Shown: piece by piece, positions 53,940-64,000 of the stretch
How positions within the stretch are numbered: position 1 is the first letter of the stretch
Layout: each line of letters opens with the position of its first letter
From: Echinometra lucunter
Taxonomy: Eukaryota > Echinodermata > Echinoidea > Camarodonta > Echinometridae
Direction: 5' to 3'
Assembly (NCBI GenBank): GCA_029962745.1
Contig: CM057169.1
Span: forward strand, 21,234,143 to 21,298,142
Length of the DNA stretch: 64,000 bases
Notes under the pieces: generated by a model
The model's database searches: none
The model's input: the letters and a program-made list of their open reading frames with translations, nothing else
Told to the model about the DNA's origin: nothing
Made by a program: the position numbers and the translations under genes

Positions 53940-54390
53940 GTCACTTGGTCTAATCCCACTTTGTCTAATGCCCGTTTGGTCTCATCTCATATGGTCTAAT
54001 CCCATTTCGTCTACAACCAGTTTGTCTAATAAACATTTCGTCTAATTGCCACTTTGCACATTTACCATTTCGTCTAATTTCCAGTTAGGCTATGCCCATT
54101 TCGTCTAATACCCACTTGGTCTAACATCACTTAGTCTATCTGATTAGAAGAACATGTAAAAGCCCAAATGGTTATTCGACGAAATGAGGAAAAAAAAAAA
54201 CTAAGTAGACGAAGTGGCAGTTAGACCACTAAGACAAAATAACCATTAGCTCAAGTGGGTATCAGACTCAGTGATTATTGGACCAAATGGCAATTACACC
54301 GAATTGATAGTAGACCAAATGGGTGTCGGCATAGTGCCGACACACCATCTGGGAAATAGACCAACTGGTATTAGGCCAAGTGACTATAAA
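53940..54390. repeat. GTCTAAT minisatellite that flips orientation at its centre
   Basis: From 53940 to about 54140 the word (C)ATTTCGTCTAATNCCCA recurs about 10 times on the plus strand (unit 16-20 bp). From about 54175 to 54390 the same word recurs inverted (GGT.TTAGACCAA.TGG). Ends TTGTCACTTGGTCTAAT and ATTAGGCCAAGTGACTATAA are inverted. It sits in the predicted 3' UTR intron of gene C. Confidence 0.8.
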
Positions 54391-54718
54391 CCGGAGGTGG
54401 GGGGGGGGGGGAGGGTACATGAAACTACATAGTCAAGGGGAGGGAATAATGTTAAACTTTTGTTTTGCTATGTTTCGATTTTTGATAATCCTTAAATGTC
54501 AGGATTTTATTTCAGTAAATTTGAATTTGAATTTGTTACACAAGTGGTGGGGTTACTTGCACTGCATTAACCACACATATTAGTAAGGGGAGGGGGGTGG
54601 TTAAGGAGAGATACACGTGCTTACAACAATGACATCTGATAGTGCACTCCTAAAGTTCGTCTGATGCTTTGTATTTTACATATTTTCAAAATGAAATTTT
54701 GCTATGTTATACTTACAG

Positions 54719-54830
54719 ATGAGGCAACCTACAGATATTAGCACCTTCTGAACATGGATCAAGATAAAAGCATGGACTTCAGAACAAATCGCGAAAAGCT
54801 TTAGTAAACATAGATTTAGTGACAAGTTTT
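54719..54830 (+). other. Gene C probable 3' UTR exon
   Basis: A good acceptor (GTTATACTTACAG|ATGAGG) is followed by CAGATATTAGCACCTTCTGA and ACATGGATCAAG, which aligns loosely with the gene B 3' UTR exon. The end and poly(A) signal are uncertain. Confidence 0.4.
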
Positions 54831-55643
54831 TAGGTTACAACTAGTTTTTACTATTTGATTAAATACCGACTTACAATTACATACTCACAATTTCCATGAC
54901 CTCACCTTGCCGTATTCCATCATCTACCGGATTGATACTTTTGTGAATCTTACTATTGCTCGAGTCACAAACCCTCACTATGTGCCAAATATTGACAAAG
55001 ATATTGATGGCTCAACAAACACGTTGCAACTACTCATATTTCTACGAAGAAGCAATCTAGGAAATTGTTTAGTATCGAGAACTCAGTGTTTCAGGATTCT
55101 ACACCAAGTGAGACCTGGTTGTATTATGCCCTGTTCTTCTTCTCGAGACATAGTTCACTCTCTTGGTAATTTGCAACGAATGCACCCTATCAAACTTTGA
55201 TTCAAGTTTTTTTTGTGTGTGTTAAATATGTAGCACGATTATGTAGACCGAAATGACATATAACTGTGGGCTGATATGATCAGGGGCGTAGACAGCGGGG
55301 GGGGGGGGGGGGGGGGGGGGGATGAGGGGTATGCATCCCCCCATCTTGTGAGGTGGGGAGATGACATGTACAATCATCCCCCCCAGGTTTTAGGGAAGGA
55401 TGTTTCCCTACAATTAAACTGAATTAACATGTTTAGAAAATAGAAACCGGGGGGGGGGATGAGGGGTATGCATCCCCCCATCTTGTGAGGTGGGGAGATG
55501 ACATGTACAATCATCCCCCCCCCAGGTTTTAGGGAAGGATGTTTCCCTACAATTAAACTGAATTAACATGTTTAGAAAATAGAAACCGCAATAATGATGA
55601 TAATACTTATTATCATTATAACAGCAACAACAACAACAACAAC

Positions 55644-55688
<45 letters not shown>

Positions 55689-55958
55689 TAGTAATTATTG
55701 TTATCATCATTATGCCTATGATAATAAAAATAATTATCATCATCATCATCATCATCATCGTTAATGTGACTGAAATGACGATTATTATAACTATATCGAT
55801 CATTATTCTGATTTATGTAGTAATTTATATTACTTTTGGGTAATTTCGGCGCTGTCACAGTTATTAATAGCGTGATGCAAATGTGCAATAATGTGTGTCA
55901 GTCCATATTCTATATTCGTTTGTCACGGTGCGTATATCTTCTATTTATGTCTGTGCAT

Positions 55959-56508
55959 CATTGGCGTAAATCCCGGGGGGATGGGGGGATATATTCCCCA
56001 CTTTTTTTGAAAGAGGGGATGGTGTGTACAAATATCCCCCCCCCACACACTTTTTTAAGGAAGAAATGATATTTGAATTAATCGTTAATACAATTTTTAA
56101 TAATCTGTCATAAACAACTATCCTATGTTAGAATTTCTATTTGAAAATGCGATTTAAAACCAGAAAAGCGCTTATTTTTGGCTCGCTCGCTTCGCTCGCT
56201 CATCATATTTTAGAATTTTTGTTTGAAAATGCAATGGAAAACCAGAAGAGTGGTTATTTTTGGCTCGCTCGCTTCGCTCGCTCATCATATTATAGAATTT
56301 CTATTTGAAAATGCGATTGAAAACCAGAAAAGTGGTAATTTTTGGCTCGCTTGCTCGCAAGATAAAAATTAAAACGTGTGTAAGGGGGTCTGTGCAGGTG
56401 GGTGAGGGCGTGTGTTTATACTTAAGTGTGAGTTCGACAGAAAAAAAATTCGGCAAAAAAGTCGATCATCCCCCCCCCCCCACTCCTCAAAGTGGATTTA
56501 CGCCGGTG
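55959..56508. mobile_element. Nested hAT-type element with its own 8-bp target duplication
   Basis: CTGTGCAT flanks both ends (55951-55958 and 56509-56516). The ends CATTGGCGTAAATCC and GGATTTACGCCGGTG are inverted with two mismatches. The interior has three tandem units of about 83 bp with GGCTCGCTCGCTTCGCTCGC. Confidence 0.88.
56146..56370. repeat. Three tandem units with GCTCGCTCGCTTCGCTCGCTC
   Basis: GAATTTCTATTTGAAAATGC, GAAAACCAGAAAAGTGG and TATTTTTGGCTCGCTCGCTT recur at about 83-bp spacing. The GC-rich core is the one seen in the 10-kb and 42-kb arrays, but the spacer is unrelated. Confidence 0.85.
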
Positions 56509-56699
56509 CTGTGCATTCGGTTGTATGTGTGTGGGTGTGTGTTTGCGCGCGCGTGCGTGTGCGCGGATGCGTGTGTGCGTATCTGTATACGAAATTGATC
56601 CTCGATTTCTCGTGAACGGCAGATCATCCCCCCAGGTGTAAGAACCTGTCTACGCCACTGGATATGATTATAGAAATATAAAATCATAACAGGGCCATT

Positions 56700-57440
56700 C
56701 CTAGTAACGAATGAGAATACTGCACCTACTTTTCAACCATTTATTCTTAGCAAATTCCTGCCACCGATTACTCTATTTCTAAAAAATTGTCGGCAAAGCG
56801 ACTCCGACACTCCGTTTATGATAGTCTAGCTGCAACACTCCGAAATTGTGAAATAATGAGTGAATGGTTGAAAGTGATGATAGAAGAATGTACAGGATAA
56901 AAGAGGGTGGAAACAATTGAGGAATGGAGAACGAGACTGAGAATGTGATCGAAAGGTAGAGGGTTGCTTCGCACTTTGAATAAGAAGGGAAAATAAGAGA
57001 AAGAGAGATCGAGAGAGAGGAGAGAATGGAGTGACCTAACGAGAAATTAAAAAGGATTGCTGGACAGAGAGAGAGAGAGAGGGGGGGAGTACAATTCACG
57101 TTTTGAGCGATCAAAACTTGAGGAAACGTACACAACGAATGAGGAAAAGGGGAAAATAAGAGAAAGAGAGAGAGAGAGAAAAAAAAGAAGTGAGGATGGG
57201 GTGATTTGGTTGGAGAGAGAGAGATAGGGGGGGGGGGGATAAATGAACAATTTGCGTTTTAGCGATCCAAATTTAGGAAGCTTGAACAACTTTGTTATCC
57301 TTCATCGGATTTTTTGTAAGCCCTTTTTTCAAAGCAACTAAATATCAGGGTCGAATTTCTCTTGATTGTATGTAGAGAGAAATGATGGAATTACTTATGT
57401 AGCATTCGAGATACCAAAGTTTCACGATGAAAATTTGATG
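56700..57440. other. Intergenic DNA with GA-rich tracts
   Basis: Two similar blocks (about 56975-57125 and 57130-57290) share AAAATAAGAGAAAGAGAGA, a GGGGGG run, ACAATT..CGTTTT.AGCGATC and AAACTTGAGGAA-like words, pointing to a direct duplication. No gene. Confidence 0.55.
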
Positions 57441-57449
57441 TTGTTTATT

Positions 57450-57893
57450 ACAGTAATGATAATGATGCTGATGATTATGATTATGAGGATGATAATAAAA
57501 ATGATGATAATGATGATTGATACTAATGACAAAATTTAAATGAACAGCATAATGATAGTGATAACAACAACAACAATAAAAACAAGAGTAATAATAACAG
57601 TAATGATATTAATAATAATAATAGTAATCATAATAATAATGATAATAATAATAATGATAATAATGATAATAATAATAATAATAATAATGATAGTAATAAT
57701 AATAATAATAATTATAATAGTAATAATAATAATTATGGTAATAATGGTACAATCATGAAGATAATAATATTGATAATTGCGATAATAATAAATCTAATTT
57801 TAGTAACGATTCTTTCAGTAGTAATTACAATGATAGCTATACTAACAATAATTTTGATGATAATGATAACAATAACAACAACAACAACAGCAA

Positions 57894-57925
<32 letters not shown>

Positions 57926-57970
57926 CAATTATAATGATAGTAATGATGATGATGATGACTATTATAATGA
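57450..57970. repeat. Long AAT/GAT microsatellite block
   Basis: About 500 bases of mostly AAT, GAT and AAC units with scattered changes. Ile/Met-rich frames here are artefacts. Confidence 0.9.
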
Positions 57971-58700
57971 TGATGCTAATCCAGGGAAACCTAAACATCT
58001 TCTTTGCTATTCTTCCAGATGGACATGTTTATCCCAATAACCCTCCAAAATCCACAATCTCATCATTATTCTTCGTCTGTCCTATTCCTTTCTCTTATTG
58101 TCTCTCTTTTACTGCTCAATTTATTTTTCGCCTTTCCATCTTTATTTTCGTTTCCAAGGATGATGCATTTAACTCATACAAGAAAAATCCCAAATCAGGT
58201 AAGGTGGGGTACGATGTTTAAAAGTTTATTCGTTATAGATGACAAAATACATGTATTGGTCGAGACGGAGCCTTGGAGAATCATGATAATGATAGATGAT
58301 TTTCGGACCTATTTGACATTGCTTACAACTGTAAATATGACAAACAGTGTACCTATGAAATTAAAATGACACATGCATACATACGTATATGCATATCTTC
58401 TAAACTTTATTCAGAGCTGCTTCAACAATAAGCCACCTAAGCGGCAAACATTGACAATTCAAATACAATATTCATGGTTAACATTCAGTGATACATACTG
58501 GACAGAAAATTAACTACTGTATCAGATAACATCACATTGTTTTTTCAACATTTGTAATCGGTATTACATATATCATTACAAAAAAATCTGGAAAAAATAA
58601 GAGAAAGCATTGTTTCTTTCCCATGACTCCATCACAAGAATAAATAAATGATACATGTAGTAACTGAGCAATAACTTACATATTAACTTACATACATACA

Positions 58701-59476
58701 TATATGCAGCAATGGAAATACCTACGTGAAAGTCAACTTGAGGTCTGGCCACCTCAAGTCCGCAGACCTCAAGTCGAAAACGGAACTGAAAAAAAAAAAG
58801 TTACGAGCAAATACAGCATAGGCCGTATGGTTGCCGGTTCACTATAAGCGATAGCCCTAGGTTACCAATTGCCAGCCATTGATGACTTCAAGTCAACTGT
58901 TTGACGTAAACAATAACTCTAGGTCAGTTTGACTCAAGATGTACCCCCAATAAATAAATAAAAGATGAATGAAAAATAAATAAATAAATAAAAGATGAAT
59001 AAAAGTAAAGAGGAAAAGAAAAGAAATGGGGACGCTTTAAATTGAATCTAAACCAAAAAATCTTTAAAAAAAAAAAAATGAAGTGAACTCATGGTATGCA
59101 AATGGTTACTTCAAGTTACCTTATTGACCTCAAAAGCAACCCTGAGTGAACTTTGACAAAAGATGGAATTTTTTTGTTCCCCGTCCCTTCCACCCGCCCC
59201 CTACAAAAAAAATTAAATACTCAGTGGAAGCGATACCCCAGTGGGTTACCAAATACTAGCCAGTGATGACTTCAAGTCAAATGTTTGACCTAAACAGACT
59301 CTAGGCAATAACTGTTAAATAACTGAACAGACAGTCATTCATTACGGCCTATACTTTATTTGCTCACAAATTTCCGTTGTCGACTTGAGGTCTGACGATT
59401 TGAGGTCTGCCGACTTGAGGAGGCCAGACCTCGAGTCGACTTTCAAATAGGGTATTCCCACTGACTGCTGCCTAAT
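58701..59476. mobile_element. Foldback element with CCTCAAGTCGA words (copy 2)
   Basis: ATATGCAGCAATGGAAATAC at the left pairs loosely with GTATTCCCACTGACTGCTGC at the right. Words GACTTGAGGTCTG and CAGACCTCAAGTC occur in both arms. Related to the 17.58-18.81 kb element. Confidence 0.7.
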
Positions 59477-59568
59477 ATACATATATATATGTAATTGACT
59501 TGCGAAATATACGTGATGTTTTAGGAAGAGACAGCTCTTGTTACAAATGTTCAAGGAAGACATACGCA

Positions 59569-59790
59569 CGTGATCAAAGATTCTGAACCACTAGACAGTT
59601 GGCACGCTTTTGACACGTAGCTTAAGAATGTATACAATTGAGCATGATAATTCGGGAGGGGGAGGGGATCAAAGTTTCTTTAAACTCAACCTCGTATTTC
59701 CCTTTTGTGCAACCTCGAAGATTTATATATTTTCAAACAAATATTCCCAAATGCCCCTTTAAAAGATAATCAAACTCTAATTCTAATACC
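59569..59790 (+). repeat. Upstream segment shared by genes C and D (D copy)
   Basis: Aligns with 40160-40540 upstream of gene C. Between it and the gene D promoter lies a LINE remnant (59990-60810) that roughly accounts for the extra distance. Confidence 0.6.
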
Positions 59791-59989
59791 TCCTGACTTT
59801 TTTTTTTTTTTTTTTAACTTTCTGAGCATTTTAAAGATCCTAACCAATGCCCCACCTGTCCTGTACATTATAATGGAACTCCTGGCTAACCGTTTTTTTT
59901 TACCCCTCCCCCTTGGGGGTTGGGCATTTTATCGTTCCTCATTATTAGTACATTGCATTTTACATGTAGCTCTACACGCCAACTGAACT

Positions 59990-60812
59990 ATATTGGGGCC
60001 ACTGTTATTCATTATATATATATATATCAATGATTTGCCAAATGCTTCCTCAACTTTGACATACATTCTTTTTGCAGACGATACTAATGTCTTTCTAAGT
60101 GAGAAGAAACTAGATATTCTTATCGATAATATGAATAAAGAAATACAGAAGATTATTATATGGTATAAAGTAAATATTTTAAGGATAAACACAGAGAAAA
60201 CAAATTTTATGCATTTTGCTCCACTGAATAAACAATATGATAGGAAATTACTTACTCTAAATTTTGCTGATTCATGAGAGCCTTTAAAGCAAGTATATAG
60301 TACTCGCTTCTTGGCTGTCAATATTGATGACAAGATATCATTTCATTTCATTTCATTTATTTATTATGTCCATGACGGATAATAGTTTATATTTACATTT
60401 ACAATCTTGCTCACAACAATTTCACAAATACAACATATAACTGAGAATTAAATACATGTAAATTGTATTCTTTTCAAAATAGTCTCATACATGTACTTCA
60501 TGTTTGTCTGAATTCGTTCAGTCTCGCTTCTGACTTAATCTCACGACCTTGTTTGTAGTATGCACTCAGTATGATAATAGTGATATTGCACTGAAGATCT
60601 CGAGAATTACTGGAGTTATGTCAAAATTGAAATTGGTATTACCGTCAAAGGTACTCCTTCTACTATACAATTCATTAATTTTACCTCATTTACACTATGG
60701 TAATATGTTATGGATAAATGCATCGAACACATTGTCAAATCGCTTACATTTGTTGCAAAGACGTGTAATACGCATAGTTGCTAAATCTCATTATTTAGCC
60801 CAAACAATTTAG
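59990..60812 (+). pseudogene. Non-LTR retrotransposon reverse transcriptase, broken
   Basis: Frame 1 encodes ILGPLLFIIYIYINDLPNAS, then TYILFADDTNVFLSEKKLD, with the RT catalytic FADD box and a W-N-L-N-KT region. A TA run has added residues between IIY and INDL. The frame stops at 60277. After an insertion at about 60340-60540 (reverse LINE-type tail, TTTCATTTCATTTC), the RT thumb resumes (KISRITGVMSKLKLVLPSKV, then LYNSLILPHLHYGNMLW). Most like the CR1/L2/Jockey group. Truncated at both ends and interrupted. Confidence 0.85.
60340..60540 (-). mobile_element. SINE/LINE tail inserted in the reverse transcriptase remnant
   Basis: TTTCATTTCATTTCATTTAT at its left end is the complement of the (ATGAA)n tails seen elsewhere. 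It splits the RT between the post-FADD region and the thumb. Confidence 0.5.
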
Positions 60813-61420
60813 GGTTCTGACTGTATATGAATTGAGTAAGTTACAGTTCTTGAACAGTCGATATGAATATTCACTGAGTGAGTTGAGGATGTCATGTATA
60901 CTCACAATTTTGCACACATCATGTATACAGAAATGACAAATATTTTATATTTTAGCAATAAAGATGTAAGATTTGTCCTAAACACTCCTTTCATACGTAC
61001 AAAATGGTATTTAGTTCAATATGTGTAGACATGATGGATGACTTTTCATTTTTAGTGAAAAGACGGGAAATTTTCTGAAATTTTTGTATAGAATATTATG
61101 GAGAATAGTGAGTGTATGACATCATCAACTCAATCCTTGAATATTCACATCGACTGTTCAAGAACTGTTATGCGAAAAAATTGTGAAATTTTTAGAATTC
61201 ATAACTTCCATATTTTGCATCGGATTTTCATCAAATTTCCACTGCTTTGTTCAGAATTTTCTATTTTTTTCATCAAAATGAACTTCATCTTGCTGTGGAC
61301 TTGGCCTTTAACCTCCTTAGATATCCCAACATGCGCCTTTACGCATTAAGTAAATAGTACAGTTGTGTTGAGTTTTGGGCATCTGTCTTATCGCCTGACA
61401 CGTGCTTCACGTGACCCTCG

Positions 61421-61460
61421 GCTCGGGAAAGTTGCATCTGTTTCAATATCTTTAAATTCT
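61421..61460 (+). promoter_or_regulatory. Gene D promoter: conserved motif and TATA-like box
   Basis: GCTCGGGAAAGTTGCATCTG (61421-61440) matches the A/B/C block, and a TATA-like CTTTAAATT lies at 61450-61458. Upstream GACACGTGCTTCACGTGACC contains two CACGTG E-box cores and aligns with the gene C upstream sequence. Confidence 0.62.
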
Positions 61461-61487
61461 TCACAGTGCAGCTCATCTTACCCGCGT

Positions 61488-61582
61488 CATCAGATCTGGT
61501 CTTTTTCCTCTATGATATCATCACTCCGCAGGTTTACCGTAGCTTTCTTCAAGAATATCATTCGTCCAAGGCCCAGAGTTTG
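61488..61582 (+). other. Gene D non-coding first exon (5' UTR); rest of gene beyond the window
   Basis: CATCAGATCTGG, GATATCATCACTCCGCAGG, TACCGTAGCTTTCTTCAAGA and AGGCCCAGAGTTTG|GTAAGTTG align with the gene C first exon. No matching signal-peptide exon was found from 61583 to 64000, so the coding part must start to the right. Confidence 0.65.
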
Positions 61583-62751
61583 GTAAGTTGTTCATTTTTG
61601 TACAGTCCATTTTTGAACCTGCAGGGCTCTACTGAAGAGCATAAAAAAGGACCAAGAGATGGACTTGGAGTGAGAACAATGAAGTAAATTTTGTGTGGGT
61701 TCTTTGTATGTGTGTGTGTGTGTGTGTGTACGTGTGTACGTGCGTGTGCGTGAGCGGGAGGGTGTGCGTGGGTGTATATATTTATGAGTGTTTGTTTTTT
61801 GTTGTTGATTTTGCTTTTTTCTTTGTTTTTTCATGTATGATTTTTTTCATATATATATATATATATTACATAAAGAGAGGGAAAGAAAAAAAGGGGGATC
61901 CTTACAGTATACAAGGCCTAAAATGGAGAGGAAAGACATTCGCAGCGCGCACAAGCTTTGATACACCTGTCATACGCCTGCAAAAAAACCTCCTCGCTCT
62001 CAATGCAAAATCTTGCCAGTAGTCCAGCTCGGTACTTGAGCATGCAGACTTCTAGGTTTAGCTTGACCTAGGCAACTCAGAAGCGTGGGGCGCTCTATTA
62101 GTACGTTCGATGACAGATTCGATTAATTTCACACGACTAATACATTTTTTTAATTCAAAAAATTAATATTCATTTTCTATCACTTGGATAAAATCCAGTT
62201 CAGGGCGGGAAAAGTGCAGTGCAATACAAAAAATTACAAACAATATATTTATACTCTTTTAAATGGCCAACTCTTGCGCACTGATGCACAAATCATTGTT
62301 AGGCATATTTGACAAAATGAAAAACTATATCTGTATCAAGTGATTATAAATTGTTATGGATTTTTTTCTTGCAAAACTACGAAAGTATATACAACAATAA
62401 CAGCATAGTGGAATATAAGAAAAAGGTGAAAATTTAATAATCAGTGGTTAAAGCTACATGACTTTCTGCTCAACTTGTCATCGAAATGAAATGGCACACA
62501 TGGAAATACAGGTACCGGTATATTGAGATTGATTATGCTATGTATCAAATAGCTTAATAGTCTAGTCATAAAAAGTCCCCGCTCCTCGAATAGCTGAGTC
62601 ACTGACGATCTAGAAGGACATGGGCCTGGGGTACTACAAGTACTACCAGTCACCCACAATTAATCACTAGCCATGAAGGAGAATCTATCCAACCGTTGAC
62701 CAGTAAAAGATAAATCCATTTACTGGCCCTAGTATCCGATTTACTGCAGGG

Positions 62752-62900
62752 CCTGATTTCATAAAACTTGTTATCAGTAACAAGCTGTAATAACTGTTAT
62801 AAACTACTGAAATCCTTGCATCTGATTGGCTGAGAGCAAATTTGTCATAGAAATGTGGCAGTTGTTACTGATAACAAGTTTTATGAAACGGTGGCCCAGG
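62752..62900. mobile_element. Foldback MITE, GGGCC/TTTCATAAAACTT family
   Basis: AGGGCCTGATTTCATAAAAC and GTTTTATGAAACGGTGGCCC are inverted. The centre has GCATCTGATTGGCTGAGAGC. Nearly identical inside to the 33.63-kb copy. Confidence 0.87.
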
Positions 62901-62959
62901 ACATAATGTGACAGAAGTTTTACCTTCAATATCATTATTCATTTAATTTTTGTTCTGCT

Positions 62960-63135
62960 TTAGCGACCACCTGTATAGAAAGACCACCTGTCTATAAAGA
63001 CCACAATTTTTGTTTCCCTTGAATAGTTTTTCCCATTGAAACATGTATTAAAGGAACCTGTCCATAAAGACCACCTGCTCATAAAGACCGCTTTTCTTGT
63101 CTCCCTTGGGCGGTCTTTATACACAGGTTTCACTG
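62960..63135. repeat. CTATAAAGACCAC word repeat
   Basis: GACCACCTGT.TATAAAGACCA recurs four times and the last unit is inverted (GCGGTCTTTATACACAGG), making a small hairpin-like element. Confidence 0.6.
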
Positions 63136-63439
63136 TATATTGAAAACGACCATATCATCATTGTAACACTTCACGCTGCATGTAATGAATATGAGAAAGA
63201 AATATAAAAGTTCTTTTTTTCCCCTGTTAAACAGCAAATCCATCCAAATACATATAAACAAAAGCAAACAACAACAACAACAAATTCCGTCAAATAGGTA
63301 AAACCACAAATTACAGTATAGCTATATATCCTTTTATATGTATCAACACATTTCAGACAATCTAAAAGGCTCAAATGATTTTGGGGTTTTACGCTGGAGA
63401 TCATTCATACAAATATTGATCTCTTGCATGTTTTTTTTC

Positions 63440-63900
63440 TGATGTTTATAATGAATGCTTTCCACTTTAAAAAAGTGCATAGCAGATAGTATGATGATGC
63501 TAAAACGTGGTTTACATTTGAAGACAAGAAGATGTGTAAAAAGAAATATATACTTTGATATAAAAAGATATTTGAAGAATGCTACGTCCTGTGGGGAAAT
63601 ATCTTACAAAAAGTATAGAAATTTTCTGCATAATGAAATAGGTAAAAACAAACGTACATACTATCATAACAAATTGATGATGTCAGACATGATATAAAGA
63701 GAATCTGGTGTGCTATGTCATGAGTAAGTCACAAAGAAAACAATACTTGATAACATTAATGTAGGGGATTCTTAAGATAAACAACAAATGAGTGAAGTTT
63801 TTTATGATTACATTTGCAATATTGGTTTTTATATAAAGGCGTAACGGTTACCCCTTTCATTCCAGCTTTACAAAGTTTCTGAATGGAAATTATAGTAAGT
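63440..63900 (+). pseudogene. LINE fragment, endonuclease-to-RT linker region
   Basis: The frame at 63455-63697 gives SYKKYRNFLHNEIGKNKRTY and YHNKLMM, resembling the Y..YRN.L...I...K..YY pattern that precedes the RT core in CR1/L2-type LINEs. Further right another frame gives NEVFYDYICNIGFY-like residues, as in the next conserved block. Frameshifted and incomplete. Confidence 0.55.
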
Positions 63901-64000
63901 AAATGTTTAAAAAAAAAATCTATTAACGCAATCAGATATAATTAATTTTGTTTCTGTTATAAAAGTGAAAAAGCCCATGATACAATAATATTGACCCTGT

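Larger units (their letters stand above)
55281..56660. mobile_element. Outer hAT-type element with perfect 8-bp target duplication
   Basis: GATATGAT flanks both ends (55273-55280 and 56661-56668). The ends CAGGGGCGTAGACAG and CTGTCTACGCCACTG are inverted with one mismatch. A 138-bp tandem duplication (about 55310-55447 and 55449-55587) and AAC/AAT microsatellites (55619-55688) lie inside, and a second hAT-type element is nested at 55959-56508. No transposase. Confidence 0.88.
61583..64000 (+). other. Intron 1 of gene D (partial)
   Basis: Non-coding apart from mobile DNA: GT-rich (61705-61770) and TA-rich tracts, a foldback MITE at 62752-62900, AAAGACCAC words at 62960-63130, and a LINE fragment at 63440-63900. 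Confidence 0.5.

Noticed and set aside
54907..55200. 97-codon frame downstream of gene C
   Set aside because: No recognised domain. Possibly a decayed retroelement, but nothing specific can be shown.
57540..57970. Ile/Met-rich frame in the AAT block
   Set aside because: Microsatellite translation only.

Overview
The window is animal nuclear DNA: split genes with GT-AG introns, tRNA-derived SINEs, LINE and Penelope-like remnants, hAT-type and foldback DNA elements, and long microsatellites. The repeat vocabulary (foldbacks capped GGGCCC...CATAAAACTT, CTCGCTCGCTGCGCTCGCTCG arrays, GTCTCGCCTGCGTAGCGGAG termini) looks like a marine deuterostome, most likely an echinoderm such as a sea urchin. 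The species is an inference. No operons, CRISPR arrays or viral genes were seen.

The only well-supported protein genes are four members of one family: secreted subtilisin-like serine proteases of the proteinase K type (S8 peptidase with an I9 propeptide). Gene A (minus) is cut by the left edge; only its non-coding first exon, promoter and signal-peptide exon are here. Gene B (minus, 31.7-19.9 kb) and gene C (plus, 41.4-54.8 kb) are complete: one non-coding exon, eight coding exons and a probable 3' UTR exon, encoding 357 and 358 residues. Gene D (plus) shows only its promoter and first exon (61.4-61.6 kb). The order is A-, B-, C+, D+. Coding exon sizes and phases are nearly identical in B and C while introns share no content, so the duplicates are old in their introns but held together in protein. 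All four share a promoter block and a non-coding exon; the TATA-like core TTAAAT is present in A, B and D and missing in C.

The rest is a dense bed of mobile DNA. 1.7-19.8 kb is intergenic: foldback elements (4.8, 7.9, 11.9, 13.2, 14.3, 17.6-18.8 kb), word-like minisatellites (7.4, 9.4 kb), a hAT-type element with an 8-bp target duplication (10.2-11.6 kb), a tRNA-like gene with a UCA anticodon (15.5 kb), and a broken Penelope-like element with a GIY-YIG domain and hammerhead-type motifs (15.7-17.5 kb). The introns of gene B hold several foldbacks, including a 2.2-kb one. Between B and C lies a 4.76-kb DNA transposon (33.8-38.6 kb) carrying an orphan exon and, nested inside it, a 161-bp tandem array rich in AGGTCA half-sites. 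Introns 1, 3 and 4 of gene C carry further hAT-type, duplicated and foldback elements. 53.9-61 kb downstream of C has an orientation-flipping minisatellite, a hAT-type element nested inside another (both with perfect 8-bp target duplications), long AAT/GAT microsatellites and LINE reverse-transcriptase remains. A second LINE fragment is at 63.4-63.9 kb in intron 1 of gene D.
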